A DNA stretch of 64,000 bases, taken from Cylicocyclus nassatus (taxonomy: Eukaryota > Nematoda > Chromadorea > Rhabditida > Strongylidae). This document shows, one piece after another, positions 44,083-55,799 of the stretch. The notes under the pieces are model-generated. The model did not search any database. It was given only the letters and a program-made list of their open reading frames with translations, and was not told where the DNA came from. The stretch is from NCBI GenBank assembly GCA_958299035.1, contig CATQJL010000112.1, forward strand, positions 7,107,825 to 7,171,824. Reading direction: 5' to 3'. Numbering within the stretch: the stretch's first letter is position 1; each line of letters begins with the position of its first letter. The position numbers and the translations under genes are program-made.

Positions 44083-45346
44083 TCTATATATATATTAGGG
44101 TGAACGGTAAAAAATGGGACAGCTTGATATTTTTTTACATTTTGAGGTTTTTTGTTCTCACCAACAACAAGCAGGCTACAACTCAAACGTCGCTTACATA
44201 AACGACCTTCGCCTATTATTCTGGCAACGCGTTACCGCTCCTCTCTCATAATCGTATGCGTGGCGCCGTGAAGAACTCAAACAAGGTTTTTGGAACATTT
44301 CTCAATCTTGCGCTGCTATACCGTAAAGTCGTAGAGCATATGACATACCATTCGAAAGAGCTTTTCATGCTCTTTCAACTGGTATGTCAAATGCACAAGA
44401 TTTTTTTTCAATTTCAGAAAAAAAGCGAAAAAAACCGAAAAAAAAAGCTATTTTTGGCGCAATGAAAAAGCAAAAAAATCATGTTTTGCCCTATATTCTC
44501 CAAAGATAGATAAAATCTGAGATAAGCTGCATATGGATGGATAGAGCGCAAGAAGCTCTATCAGACGGTACCTAGAAAACATGCGTTCACCTGCAAAGAA
44601 TTGAATGGCGCGTGTCTTTGTCCTCAAAGCTGCTAATGGCCATATCTCCTGACTTTGAAAGTTGAGACCACCACGCCGTCGTGGGTTTAGTGACTGTCCC
44701 ACTACCCACTCCAGCAGTGGTACTTTGGGTGGTCTCAGATGTTTCGATGCGCAGATGCTGCTCAAACTTCATAATTTATCGAAGTGACTAACTTTGCATT
44801 TCAGCAAGTACAAAAATTATTAATCATGTAAATGACCTTATATATGTATTGTCAGAAAGATAACAACATATTCTAACATCTATCAAAATTGGAAAACCTA
44901 ATCGCTTCTCATTCTTGAGAAACCTCCAGTTATTTCGTAAGTGTCCCATTTTTTACCGTTCACCCTAATATAAAACTCAAAAATTGTCAGTTTGGAGGGT
45001 ATGTGCGTTATAGAAACGCGCGCCGCTCAACCGATTCATCTGAAACTTTGCACACTTATGTTTCCGACCCCTGCGCAGATGATAGACTACTTTTCGCGAC
45101 GATTCACGGGGTCCTTCTATCGATTTATTGATTTGTTTACGTTTTTCTAAGGAATTGAAAGCTTATCATGTTTAATCGAGCATTTTCCCATTTCATGTAA
45201 ACGGGCGGTGAAGCTCATTTTTACCTCGGGATCGCGAGGATGCGGTATCGACGCGGATGTCCCGGGGTAAGTTATCCATAACATATATGAGGGGGGGAGC
45301 TCGCGCAGATGAAAATGGCCCGGGCTGGACCGGGAAAGCCAACTAG
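44083..45346 (+). mobile_element. Nonautonomous Helitron, copy 3, interrupted
   Basis: It begins A|TCTATATATATATTA and, after the 868-bp insertion, continues ATATAAAACTC and ends CCGGGAAAGCCAACTAG|T. Both Helitron borders (A|TC and CTAG|T) are present. Diverged GTTTGTCTG-like and CAAACTTTGCACACATA-like blocks relate it to the other copies. Confidence 0.72.
44098..44965. mobile_element. 868-bp TA-flanked MITE inside Helitron
   Basis: A perfect 24-bp terminal inverted repeat starts GGGTGAACGGTAAAAAATGG at both ends, flanked by TA (44096-44097, 44966-44967). The interior has a small palindrome near 44343-44392. No transposase. Tc1/mariner-type mobilisation is likely. Confidence 0.9.
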
Positions 45347-46574
45347 TTGTATATATTTCTTATGTTGTTTACAACCATCCTTAAAGGGCTATAGAAAAGC
45401 TTCCTTTTGCGGTAATATTCATTCTTCATTCTTCTTTCCTCCATTCCTCGCTTCTGTCATTTGTACCAGTCGCCAATAAAGCACTGCTACCATTCGTGTC
45501 CCGGATACACAGAAAGATAGAAGACCACAACAATAGGAAGCATATTTGCGATAGGAAGAGGAATGGATCTTACCCCCTCACTTCTGAAGCACGACCAGAA
45601 TGATTCCCTTCACTTGAGACTGAATTGGAGATGTAATCTACGGGTGATTACGACCAAAAATTGCGGACTCAGCTTCTTCACCGTGAAACGCAACAGCCAC
45701 ACATTTCATAAGAAAGAGTATCTTTACTGATTGCAACGAAAGTATAGCACAAATAATAGTATGAAATTAAAAATAATTTGAATTTTCGGGAATCAATCCC
45801 AGAAAATTCGTTGACTCACTCAAGGCTCACTTTCAAGGCCTATCATAGTTTTGAGATAGGTGGACAGATAGACATCTTTGCTTGTAAGAGAGGCAAAACA
45901 CGTCACAAAAACCAATATATGTAAGTTTATCAGATAGATGCTAAAAGAAAACCAAAAAGTCTTGCTAAAGACCATTTTTTGAAACTAATAAGTTTTTTTC
46001 GCCCCATAATCTGTATATCATTCGAAAGCTCAAAAAATTCAGTGTATATAGCCTGTTGAGGCAATTCGTTTTCTGGCTTAAATTACTTGTACGGGACCCC
46101 TAAAAGTCAACATTAAGGGGAGCGGGTGAGGGGGAGGGAACAAGCTAACAGTAAATACCTCGACCCCACTTTTTCAAAACTAAGAAGTTTTCTTTCGCCC
46201 GACAATCTGTATATTATTCGGAAGCTCAAAAAACAGTGATTCGGCTTACATTAGACCGTCGACTGTTTCGCAGTCTCTCTCTCTACCGAGAGATAGCTGG
46301 ATTTTATCCAAAATTATATCTAATTCTGAAAGCTGATTTGGACACTCGAAGACCTGACTACCGCTGACAATCTACCTATGTTATAAAGTAGTCTTCATCG
46401 TTAAACATAAACCGTCAACTCCCTCGTAGTTTTCATCTTCTTTCTGATAGGAGAGCAGAAAATGAGCACACTGAATCATTTGGTACATCGACTAAATAAA
46501 ATCCTTCATATCTCACGACTCAGAAGACCTAGGATAAAGCCGATGGCCTATATCACTGGCGGTCCCAGGCTTTC
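45347..46574. other. No supported gene
   Basis: Around 45545-45650 the text resembles 29560-29660 (GATAGGAAGAGGAATGGATC vs GATAGGAGGAGTGATGGATC). The rest is AT-rich with no supported feature. Confidence 0.35.
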
Positions 46575-46875
46575 CGTCGAGGGGGGGGGGGGGAAGAAGG
46601 AGGAAGGCAGCAGAATTTTTTTCAAATGCTCCGAGAAGCTTTTGGGTGCTTCTGAAAATTTTCGCGAGCTCATAACCCCTGAAATCTAGAAAAAGGGGGC
46701 CTTGGCGACAGCCACGCCCCCGAAAATTTTTTTACAAGGCTAATTTGAGTTCCAAAAAAATAAAGAATTGTTTTAATTATTTATAAGAATAAACAAATCA
46801 CTTGCACATTTTTATAATCCATGTAAACTTCAAAAATTTCGCGATCCATTCTCGGAACTCCTCCGCCCGGACGCC
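46575..46875 (+). repeat. Dispersed repeat shared with 12080-12385
   Basis: This is the second copy of the unclassified repeat, in the same orientation. It starts with a run of 12 G and contains TTTTAATTATTTATAAGAAT and ATTTCGCGATCCATTCTCGG. Confidence 0.55.
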
Positions 46876-47876
46876 ACTGCTCTATATCGATTCTTCATGA
46901 TCTCAGCTCTCAAATGTTATGTAACTTGGTGGGGTATCTTGCACTCGGCTTCAAAAACCCTTCACCTTTCAAGAAAGGGGGAGCCAAGACCCCCTTTACT
47001 AATGAAGGGCCGCCTTCCCTATCGCACTCACCTTCGTATTACGAAGAGAGTTGCAGCTAACATGTCAAGACTGACTTCTGCAGTAAGTGCGTTACAGTTG
47101 GCTGAGAAAAGGATACAATACAATGATAAGCTATAAGATCAGGAAGTAGCCGTCTCCACCCAACTGCATGCGGGCAGACTTCAGTGATTTTGGTGATTCT
47201 AAGAAAAAAGTACAAAATAATTGCACATTCAAGCCATTCAAACAAACCAGCAAGTTGTGCCGTTAAGTTGGTAGGTCTAGTGCTTCGACTTGCAAAAGCT
47301 ACCTTTGAATGCAACTGTATCAGAGGAAGATAGCTCCAGAATTTATTCCCTTGTGTGAGTATATACATTGAAGTGTGCTTTGTGTAAACGTCAATGCACA
47401 TGTTATCAATTGACAGTGGCTGCCGCGGATATATCTTTCGGGGTGGGGGAGGGGGGGGGGGGGGGTGTAATTTGCTCCAGGGTGTCTCGCGTCATTCATT
47501 TTTGGATAAATCTCAAAAAAAAAACAACAGAATTTTTTGGCCCGAAACTCTAGATAATCTTCAGCATTTTCAGCATTCTTGCACTTCCCAACGCACTCAA
47601 CACCGGCGCGTAATTTTTGTTATGCAACTTTTCATTTCTTTACACTCTTACAATTCAAGACGCAGCACCTTGCTTCTATTACGTAATACACGTTTTTTAG
47701 CAGTCTACCTTATCCTAATTATCGTTCGTTCTATCTGAAGAAGCTAAACTTTTATAGCAATGTGCATACGTTGAGCATTGAGCGGTAGGGAAGATTCGTG
47801 CAATCCATAATTGTTCTAATGTTATTTCTTTTTCGATATGAAAAAACAAATTGGTATTGCGGCTTCACAGGTTTTA
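46876..47876. other. No supported gene
   Basis: Noncoding, with a G run of about 14 near 47450 and several weak open stretches on both strands. Confidence 0.35.
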
Positions 47877-48718
47877 CTAGCTGACATCTCCCATCTCCGT
47901 CCGGCCCTGTCAAAACATTATGTTAAAGGTTGCTATCCCTATACCTGTACAAACCTTTCAGTGTGCCCACTTCTACTCTTGCCAGTTCCCCATTGTCGTT
48001 TTGTTCTGTAATCAGCATGTCTCTCCAATTACCTCATGTGACTCCCTGTCCCGGAGAACAAGTTTATAGAAAAATCGATAAAATCGATAAAAAAACAAAT
48101 AATTTTGATAACTATTATTGTATTCGTAATCAACATGCTCACTTACCCTCTATGCCAACTCCCAGCCCCTGGGTCAAACTTTGCAAAAAAAATTAATGAA
48201 AGTAACGGTAATTTCAAAGACTGATTTTGTATTCGTGATCAGCATGCTCACATACTCCCCCCCTGTACCAACTCGCAGCCCCGCAGCTCAAATTTCGCAA
48301 AAACTCGATAAAAATCGATGAAATCGTTATCGATCGATGACGAAAAGTAGCCTATGGCCTCGGACATACCTCACGCAATTTCAGTCGCGACGCGATTTGG
48401 CAATACTCCAAACGTTCATAACTCATCGTACGGGGTTTTCGAATGTACGGAAGATGGGGCATTTTATCAGCCTACGAAAGTTATACATGCTGTACATTTG
48501 GGGTCTACCAGTATTGAATTTGAAAACATCTGGCAAATTGCCAGATCGCGTGGCGACTGAGATCGCGTGAGGTATGTCCCTTGCCTGTGACACCCGCCCC
48601 GCAAATGTATGTGTGCCAAGTTTGGTACGGATCGGTTCAGAAAATTTCTATTCGGAACATAGTACGGACAGACACACAGACACACATACAAAGAGACATT
48701 CAACTTTACATGTAGAGA
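47877..48718 (-). mobile_element. Nonautonomous Helitron, copy 4, interrupted
   Basis: On the minus strand it starts A|TCTCTACATGTAAAGTTG and ends GGGAGATGTCAGCTAG|T. The interior aligns with copy 1, including TGTGTGCCAAGTTTGGT and the ATCGATCGATGACGAAAAGT block. A 230-bp MITE is inserted at 48356-48585. Confidence 0.82.
48356..48585. mobile_element. GGCCTCGG-family MITE inside Helitron
   Basis: The ends read GGCCTCGGACATACCTCACG and, as complement, GGCAAGGGACATACCTCACG. Flanks are TAT and TGT, a decayed 3-bp duplication. Removing the element restores GCCTATGACACCC, exactly the uninterrupted text of Helitron copy 1 near 13150. Confidence 0.85.
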
Positions 48719-49117
48719 TGATTGAGAGTTATATAAGAATAGATTGACCACGACGATCCAAGAACCGATCCAAGGACGTCGCAGAGGAGCGCAGCTTGAG
48801 TAAGCATTAAAATCGTTTAGTTTACCTGTCGATAAACATTCAGCTGTGGTCACTGTCTTAAGCTGCTCAACGTACCTTGAAAACGGTGGAAGGATAGTCA
48901 TAACTAAATTAGAGAGTTATAAAACGTTAGATTTTCTGGTCACCATCAAAAGTCGCATGCATGAACATTACCGCTGGGAAGGAGAGCGCTTGAAAAAGCT
49001 GCATATCCTGAAGTATTAGAAATTGGATTACACCATCTATTCATTACAATTATCTCTACCACCCTTTAACAAACGCATTGAACAGGAGAGTGTTTTTAAA
49101 TTAGTCTCGTTTTCCAG

Positions 49118-49178
49118 CTTTTCATTTTATCCCCATAATCTCGGCGACCGACTTTCTCCGAATCATTTTTCGTCGGAG
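49118..49178 (+). CDS. Candidate exon, protein not recognised
   Basis: The acceptor is ctcgttttccag| and the donor TCGGAG|gtgatg. Only phase 2 is open, giving FSFYPHNLGDRLSPNHFSSE. It would join in phase 0 to the candidate at 52874. Confidence 0.33.
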
Positions 49179-49580
49179 GTGATGAAAACATTCCAAAGTT
49201 GCATTGTTCATCTAAACCAACTGCACAAGTTAAAATTTTGGCTCCTACACAATTACGAGAACTCGTTGTATTATGAGGTTTAATGTGATTCTCGCTTCAG
49301 AAATATAGCCTGAAGAGTGATGAGTAACGCATTGGCAATTGCAAAATTTTAGAGTTTTTCATGTTGTGTAAATACAATGAACATCACAGCCAAATATTCA
49401 TAAGGCATGTTTGGCCTCAACATTTGGAAATTTGGAGCTTACGTACGGCCAGCTATAATATGTCAGTGCTGTTACCATTGTTAAAGGGCACTACTTTCAA
49501 CGAAGGTCATCTGGGTAAACATACTTGCACAATTCAATGAAGGCCATTTAGGTAAACATCATTGTTGGAACTTTCGATAT

Positions 49581-49735
49581 ACAAGGTGTCCCAAAAGTAA
49601 GTACACAGTTTTTGATCGTTGATAATTCGCTTTCCACAAAGTCTTTTGCTTAGTCTCAAGTACCATTCAAAAAAGCAGGCTTCAGCTCAGATTTTTGGGA
49701 TCACCCATCCCTCTTCATTACTGTGGGATTTAGGA
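49581..49735. mobile_element. Left half of a CAGGGTGTCCC-family MITE
   Basis: CAAGGTGTCCCAAAAGTAAG follows TA and the text continues like 32067 (TTTGATCGTTGATAA...). No right half follows. Confidence 0.6.
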
Positions 49736-50704
49736 ACTTTAAAGAGATTTTTAAGCTGTTAGTGGCTACATTTGAACGTGTACGGTGATAGGTCGATACC
49801 TCAGTGTGCTTCTGTTTTGTGACTTTGTGAATTTACTCACACATCATGTTATCTCCTAAAATCAGTGCGTCGACTACGACCCCCTTCCTCTTGCCCTTCT
49901 TCTCGACCACTCACTGCCCCCCCCCCCTCATGTGTGGAAAACCAACTAGCGGAGAAAGGTCAACTAACTTTTTGTTTACGCATTTTTGTGGCTATTCATT
50001 TCATGTTTACGAAAAACGCAAGTGTTTTCCTACAGAATGTGTTTTACACAAGTTTTGTGTTGCGTCTTTACTTAAATTTGATATATTCAACAATAGGCTG
50101 ATGAGGGATGTCGGAAAACTTAGAATCGCGTTTCGAGATGAGACACATAAATTTGAAATCAGCTTCAGACCATTCTGAAGCGAGTTATCGATTTTATTCT
50201 GTGCAAAATTTTCATACTCTTCAACTACTGGCATTACGTATCACCAAACGAGAAATTAATTGACTGCATAAAGTCTCTTGTCAATTACAAAAGACTCAAT
50301 CTGATATAATTTTAGTATTTTAGCACCGTCTTTAGGCAGATTTCTATCTAGGCAGCCTTACCATTTGGGAAAGTATAGCAATTTCGCACAGAAAAAAGCT
50401 AATAACTTCCTTCAGATAATGCGCAGCAGCTAGGAACAGCATATTTGGAATCCGCGTCTGAAGCTTATTCCTAGTATATGTGTACCTGATTCCCTTGTAC
50501 CTGACCCCCTTGTATACCTGACTCCCGTGGGGAGCAACGCGGCTTTATTAGCCGCAGAAATCATGAGGCGCAGGGAGGGTTTGGCATGAGGTGCCTAGAG
50601 TCAACTTTTCCAGAGAGAAGCGTAAACTTCGCCACCTAAAGACGACATCCCTTATGACACCATAACGAAGAAGAATACAACACAAGAACAACATCGAGTA
50701 GAAA
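49736..50704. other. No supported gene; possible diverged foldback
   Basis: A C run of 12 lies near 49918. 50140-50215 and 50390-50470 look like diverged inverted relatives of the 30782 foldback (CGAGTTATCGATTTTATTCTG and GGAACAGCATATTTGGAATC). Confidence 0.4.
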
Positions 50705-50783
50705 GGCTGCGTTCATACTGATCCTCAATTCGAGCGCTGTCCTAGAACTGTTCCCGAACTTTCGCATCAGTATGAACGCAGCC
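50705..50783. mobile_element. 79-bp miniature inverted-repeat element
   Basis: GGCTGCGTTCATACTGAT and its perfect complement bound a 79-bp unit, flanked by AAA and TAA. It is small enough to be a deletion derivative of a PIF-like or similar element. Confidence 0.8.
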
Positions 50784-51479
50784 TAAAAGAACCGATAACA
50801 TTCGTAAAGAACTGGGCGGCATGCTGTGTCCGCCGAGCACCATTGCGTGCTTAGAGCAGGATTGCCGACGCCATGCAAAAATTTGGAGGATTGCAACTGG
50901 TAGAGGAGGAGATGATTTGGAAAGATTAAAACTCATTTACAGGGTTTTTGATGTAAACAAAAGTTGTGTGAAATTTGTAAAAAACTATGTGAAAGGATGG
51001 AAATTTATGACTTTGCTTTGAGCCACCTCAGATATCTCCACAGTTGGCTCAAAAGCCACCTAACTCCGAAAAAAGTTTGCCAGCCTTTAGTTCATAAAAC
51101 GTTTTCATAAACTTTCAGAGATAGTTTCAGCTTTCTACTGCGCATCTAGACTTTAGTTTTGGTGTCAGATCATTTTCTCTTTGCTGTGAACAAGCCCTTT
51201 GTTTGATTTTTGAATTACCGCACTTGCAGGGAAAAATTTTTAGCGGGAATGAATGTTGGCAGTATGTATATATAAAACTTATTTTACAATAGTTATAATA
51301 TAGGTTTTGTTTTTAGGGTGCGGGGGAGGGCTGCGGAAATTTGTCGGGTTAAGAGGGTGGAATTGGCCTGGCCTTCGAAGATTTTTCACTCGTTCAATCA
51401 TGTATGAAAGCTCAGTTTTAGTGCCGCATGCACTAACATCTCCGCTGAGGAGGGGATCGCAGCTCAAAAAAAGTTTAAC

Positions 51480-51945
51480 ATACTGAGCAGGAGCGAGAAG
51501 CTCTACAAGCCGCATTTTTCAACTTTTTAAATGACCCCCTGACGATCCCAGAAAGCCAACCGTCATATCTTCAAAGCCATTTTTCTTTTTTCATGGCCAC
51601 TGTAAGCGCGTCGAGCTTTTACTATTTATCTATCTGAACAACGCTAAGCATGTTGCTGGTAAGAACAAATGAGTTAAAATGTTGAATTTTTCGATAAATC
51701 CCAACCTTCGACTTGTGGTTCATCGCAAACTTCTAACTCCACTACGTCATTTGTTCTTATCAGCAACATGCTTAGCACTTTTAGGTTAGATGATCTGCAC
51801 AACTTTGAAAGGTTTTCTTTAACTTCGAAAAAAGACAAACGACTTTGAAGAAAAGACGGCCGCCTACCGAGGATCATCAAGGATACATACAAAAAGCTGG
51901 AAAATGCGGCTTCCACAGCATCTCGCTACTGTTCATTATGTTTAT
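51480..51945. repeat. Foldback element of about 460 bp
   Basis: Nested inverted matches include GCTAAGCATGTTGCTGGTAA near 51643 with its complement near 51757-51778, and CAAGCCGCATTTTTCA near 51506 with TGGAAAATGCGGCTTC near 51897. The arms are diverged outside the 29-bp core. Confidence 0.7.
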
Positions 51946-52112
51946 AGTAAAGGGTGGTAGGAATACTTACGGGAATACACAGCATGATCCAAACATTTAG
52001 AGCTTCGGGATAAGAAGCTTTTCTTTTGAGCTGCGTTCCCGATGTTAAAGCCAGCATGATGGGTAGATGAATATATCGCCGATAGCTCACCGCGTGGACA
52101 GCTGGTGCAAAT

Positions 52113-52720
52113 TATAGTTGTAACGAACAGAGATTTTCGCCGAATGAACGAATATCGAATAATCATTTTTTAAAATTTTTTCGAATGAATGAATATTGAA
52201 TAATTGATTTTCGAAAATTTTTCGATCGAATGAATAGCGAATATTTGATTTTCGAAAATTCTTCGAATGAACGAATATTATCCGAATTTCGTTTTTCATT
52301 TTATTCGAATTTGAATATTCGCATATTGGCACATTCCAAAATTCGAATGAACGAATACTTGAATAACCGAACTTGATCGAATATTCGACTAATTTCGAGT
52401 AAATGTTCGAATATTATTCGAATATCTGAATGCAATATTCGAATATTCGAATATTCGAATAACTATCTTTCAAAACTACTCGAATGAACGAATATTCGAA
52501 TAAACTTTTTTTAAAACTCCTCGAATGAACGAATATTCGAATAAATCATTTTTCGAAATCGTCGAATGAACGAATTATTCGAATATAGGTCTTTTCTATT
52601 TATTCGACTATTCGAATAATCGAATAAATGGACTTTCTCAAATATTCGACTATTCGAATATTCGAATAGTCGAATATTTCGAATAAATTATTCGAACACG
52701 AATATTCGGTGCTAACTATA
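52113..52720 (-). mobile_element. TTCGAA-rich hAT-like MITE, copy 2
   Basis: An exact 8-bp duplication, GTGCAAAT, flanks it (52105-52112 and 52721-52728). In reverse complement it begins TATAGTTAGCACCGAATATT, as in copy 1. At 608 bp it is longer than copy 1 by extra ATTCGAA words. Confidence 0.9.
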
Positions 52721-52873
52721 GTGCAAATCTGTAATGTCTTATACGCATGGCTGGTGGTCTGTTCCCTTTCGGCGACATACTGTTCTCCACGCGCAGCACG
52801 ACTATTCAATTTTGTGTATGCTCTCATATCAATTCAATGAGAAGTTACGGAGTTGATAATAGTAGAATTTCAG

Positions 52874-52991
52874 ATGATACCCTTACTCAAAGTACTTGCA
52901 AACATTGACGGATTGGCCCTTACCGTACGACTACCGCAATGTTTCAATAAATCTCTACCATCTCGGTACCTATTACGACATAGCATGTCAA
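52874..52991 (+). CDS. Candidate exon, protein not recognised
   Basis: The acceptor is gtagaatttcag| and the donor TCAA|gtatgt. Phase 0 to 1 encodes MIPLLKVLANIDGLALTVRL then PQCFNKSLPSRYLLRHSMS. It stops soon after the donor if unspliced. I could not place the next exon in phase. Confidence 0.3.
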
Positions 52992-53051
52992 GTATGTAAT
53001 GCATGTTTCCTCTGCCCATTCAAGAAAAAACGTGGCGATCAATTATGTTTG

Positions 53052-53322
53052 ACACAACACCATTTGTGCAATGAGTCATATGGAAGCTGGATTTATCATC
53101 TCGACCAAAATCGAACCCATTCTGCTGAAATCGCTGCTTAAACTCGGTGTTATAGCTTCAATTACAAATTTTATGCTGACTATTATGATTCGAACGCTGC
53201 TTCTATCATTTGAAGATGATGCGGATATTTACACTACCACCGACGAAGTAATGCGTTTATTAGCTGAGTCGAATGTTGAAGTCGATCCGGAAGGAAACTC
53301 AGCAGACTTGCTACTTTTATGA
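53052..53322 (+). CDS. Candidate terminal exon with hydrophobic helix
   Basis: The open segment has a hydrophobic stretch (LLKLGVIASITNFMLTIMIR near 53134-53193) followed by an acidic C-terminus including DADIYTTTDEVMRLLAESNV and NSADLLLL, then TGA. The composition change at the stop favours real coding sequence. The acceptor is uncertain and no AATAAA is obvious downstream. Confidence 0.33.
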
Positions 53323-53473
53323 AGTCACATCTTAACAGCATGCTGTCGATGCCGCCATATTAGACTACGAGAGCGAATGAAAGCCATTTAGCGCATCTAC
53401 TCTGAGTGGACTAGCTCGACATTGATCTCAACAATGATCTCAAAAATTGTACTTAATGAAAAGTTTAATGTAT

Positions 53474-54382
53474 AGAGTATCCAAAAATGTATCAAACGTT
53501 TGATCTTTAATAACTTCCCTACATGGAAAGCTTTCGTGGATCTTTGAGTGTCATACGGCAGAGTTGGGTTCAACTTAGATTTACAGTGTAGAGCGAATCA
53601 CCGATTTCTCTCAATTACTGTAGGATCACAGTAGGAATTTTCGACTAATTTTAAGCTTCTGACAGGCGAGAACTGCTTAAAAATTTACAAAAAAAACCCG
53701 AAGGACGTTAAGCTGAGGTTTCGGGATGCTGAATATAATTACAAAGTTTTCCGCTGCCATGCTCCTCATCTTCCCACGATATGCGCACTGTAACGCTAAA
53801 TTTTTTGGCTTTCTTGCCAAAAATTACTAAATCAACGTTGCAGCTACAAACACGTCGTCAAAAGCCTTCTGTCGATAAATAACGAAAATTAGTCAACATT
53901 TGTAAAACTAGGACTTTGAAAGGAGGAGATTTTCGGTGCTTCCCAATTACGGATATTCAATAGTTGCTTCAAAAACATCTCCAAGTCTTTAAGGTTCAAC
54001 TGAACTTTGATTGATAACAACCTTGGTTTAGTAAATTTTGGGGAAAAAAGCCAAAAAATTTACCGTTACAGTGCGTAGGAAGATGAGAAGTACGGTAGCG
54101 GAATTTTGTAATTGGATCCAGCATCCCAGGCAACCTCAGTTCAACATCTTTCGGTTCGTTTGTAAATTTTTACAAGCAGTTCTCGCCTGTCAGAAGCTTA
54201 AAATTATTCGAAAATTCCTACCGTAATCCTACAGTAACTAAGAGAAATCAGTAATTCGCTCTATACTGTTAACCTAAGTTGAACTCAGCTGTACCGTATG
54301 ACACACAAAGATCCGCGAAAGCTTTCATGTAGGGAAGTTATTGAAGATCAAACGTTCGATAAATTTTTTTGGGACACCCTGG
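53474..54382. mobile_element. Diverged 909-bp CAGGGTGTCCC-family MITE
   Basis: The left end TATAGAGTATCCAAAAATG and right end TTTTTTTGGGACACCCTGGATA match the family. Long inverted arms share TAACTTCCCTACATG(A/G)AAGC and the GTTGAACTCAGCTGTA / GGGTTCAACTTAGATT blocks. It is older than the 32067 copy. Confidence 0.78.
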
Positions 54383-55195
54383 ATATTTACCATGTTCGAA
54401 AAGTGCTGCCCAGTCTTGTTTGGAATGGTAACCGTCGCAGAAAAAGAGTAAGAATTATATTCACCTCATCGCCTCTATTCTGATCTGATTTGTCCATGGA
54501 AAATTGTCAATAAAACAGCTGAACTACGATTTGAAAGAGGTCTCTGAAGAGGCCAATCTGAAACGTCAGGCTCGATGAAGAATTTATTGAATGAATGAAC
54601 GAATGAATGTTCCTACCTGTAATGGGTAGAATTGAAGAGCAATTGCAAAACTTACAATGCTTCTATCAAAAAATTCATCAGTTTTCTACACGTATCAGAA
54701 AAACTTTGCTACTCAATTCTTTGTACCTGGCAGATCTCCGAAAAACCTTGCGCCAAGAAAACCAAAATTTTAGAGCTTTCAAACAGATTCGCCCGTAGTA
54801 AAGCATATTCATTTCAGGTGAACTGGAGGCCCTCGTCCGAGATTTCTTGAGGTGAAATGATGACCGCTCCTCTCCCATGCTGTTTTTCTCAAAATGAAAG
54901 TTCAGTTGACCGTCCGTCTACCTGACAAGGTCGTCTTCCTTACTTAAATTAGCATTTAGTTAGGCGACGAATTAATTCAAATAGTGTGTCATACGCAGAA
55001 AAATTTCCGTAGTTACTCCTGAGTAACTTTTAATACGCGTCAGTTTAACATGTCAAAGGAATACTGAGTGAGGAGCCACACTGCAGGTTGACAACACTCA
55101 AAAGATTTGACAAGTGCGCCACGTCTCCGCGCTAATGCCAATCAATTAGATGTGAATGTTTGGCGGACGCGTTTTGACTTGTATATAAACTACTG
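54383..55195. other. No supported gene
   Basis: Sequence with only chance open stretches and a short AATGAATGAACGAATGAATG simple repeat near 54589-54609. Confidence 0.4.
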
Positions 55196-55291
55196 AAGAC
55201 GAAGGCGGTCGGTCTGCGACGTAATTGTGACGCGGCTGTGACGCAGCCGTGTCGCAGCCGCGTTGCACGTGGAACCGACCGCCTTCGTCTT
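55196..55291. other. 96-bp GC-rich hairpin
   Basis: A perfect 18-bp inverted repeat (AAGACGAAGGCGGTCGGT and its complement) encloses a GC-rich 60-base interior with repeated GACGC/GCAGCCG words. It may be a very short foldback transposon. Confidence 0.7.
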
Positions 55292-55459
55292 GCAGGAGCT
55301 TATACTTGCATGAATGTGGCGTTCTTAATCACATCATCGTGGATGGTTGGCATCATCAATCAATGGCTCTGAGGGCAAGCTGACTCGTCGAAGCCTCAAC
55401 CGAAAACGCTACTGCACGCTTTGTTACCTGTTCATGGGAAACTAGTAAAACTAGACTTC

Positions 55460-55685
55460 TCTTCCAAAGAACAACAATCTCTGGAACGCATTTATAAGTG
55501 ACGTACATGCTTTTGTTTGAACAGCCAAACTTTTACTAGCTTTGAAGCTTTTTAGTACTTTTCTGAGCCAAGCAATCTTTCAAAGGAACCCATGACGTCA
55601 TTTACAAAACTTCACAATTCTAAACGTGGCGCACTTACGAATCACAATCTCTCAAATGCATCCATGACGTCATTAAGTTATCTAC
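55460..55685. promoter_or_regulatory. Degenerate direct repeats with TGACGTCA sites
   Basis: Three units of about 75-90 bp share CAATCT(C/T)T...AA(C/A)GCAT(T/C)...TGACGT. TGACGTCA, the CREB/ATF consensus palindrome, occurs at 55593-55600 and 55665-55672 within CATGACGTCATT. A related TGACGTAC is at 55499-55506. Spacing is 72 and 94 bases. Confidence 0.4.
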
Positions 55686-55799
55686 ATGTCTTGCTTGATA
55701 GCAAAATCACATGATAACAAAAAATGCGGCGTGGCGGACAATGTCGTAATTCAATGTGTGAAAGTGCATATCGGCAAATTGAAATCGATGAGCGACATA

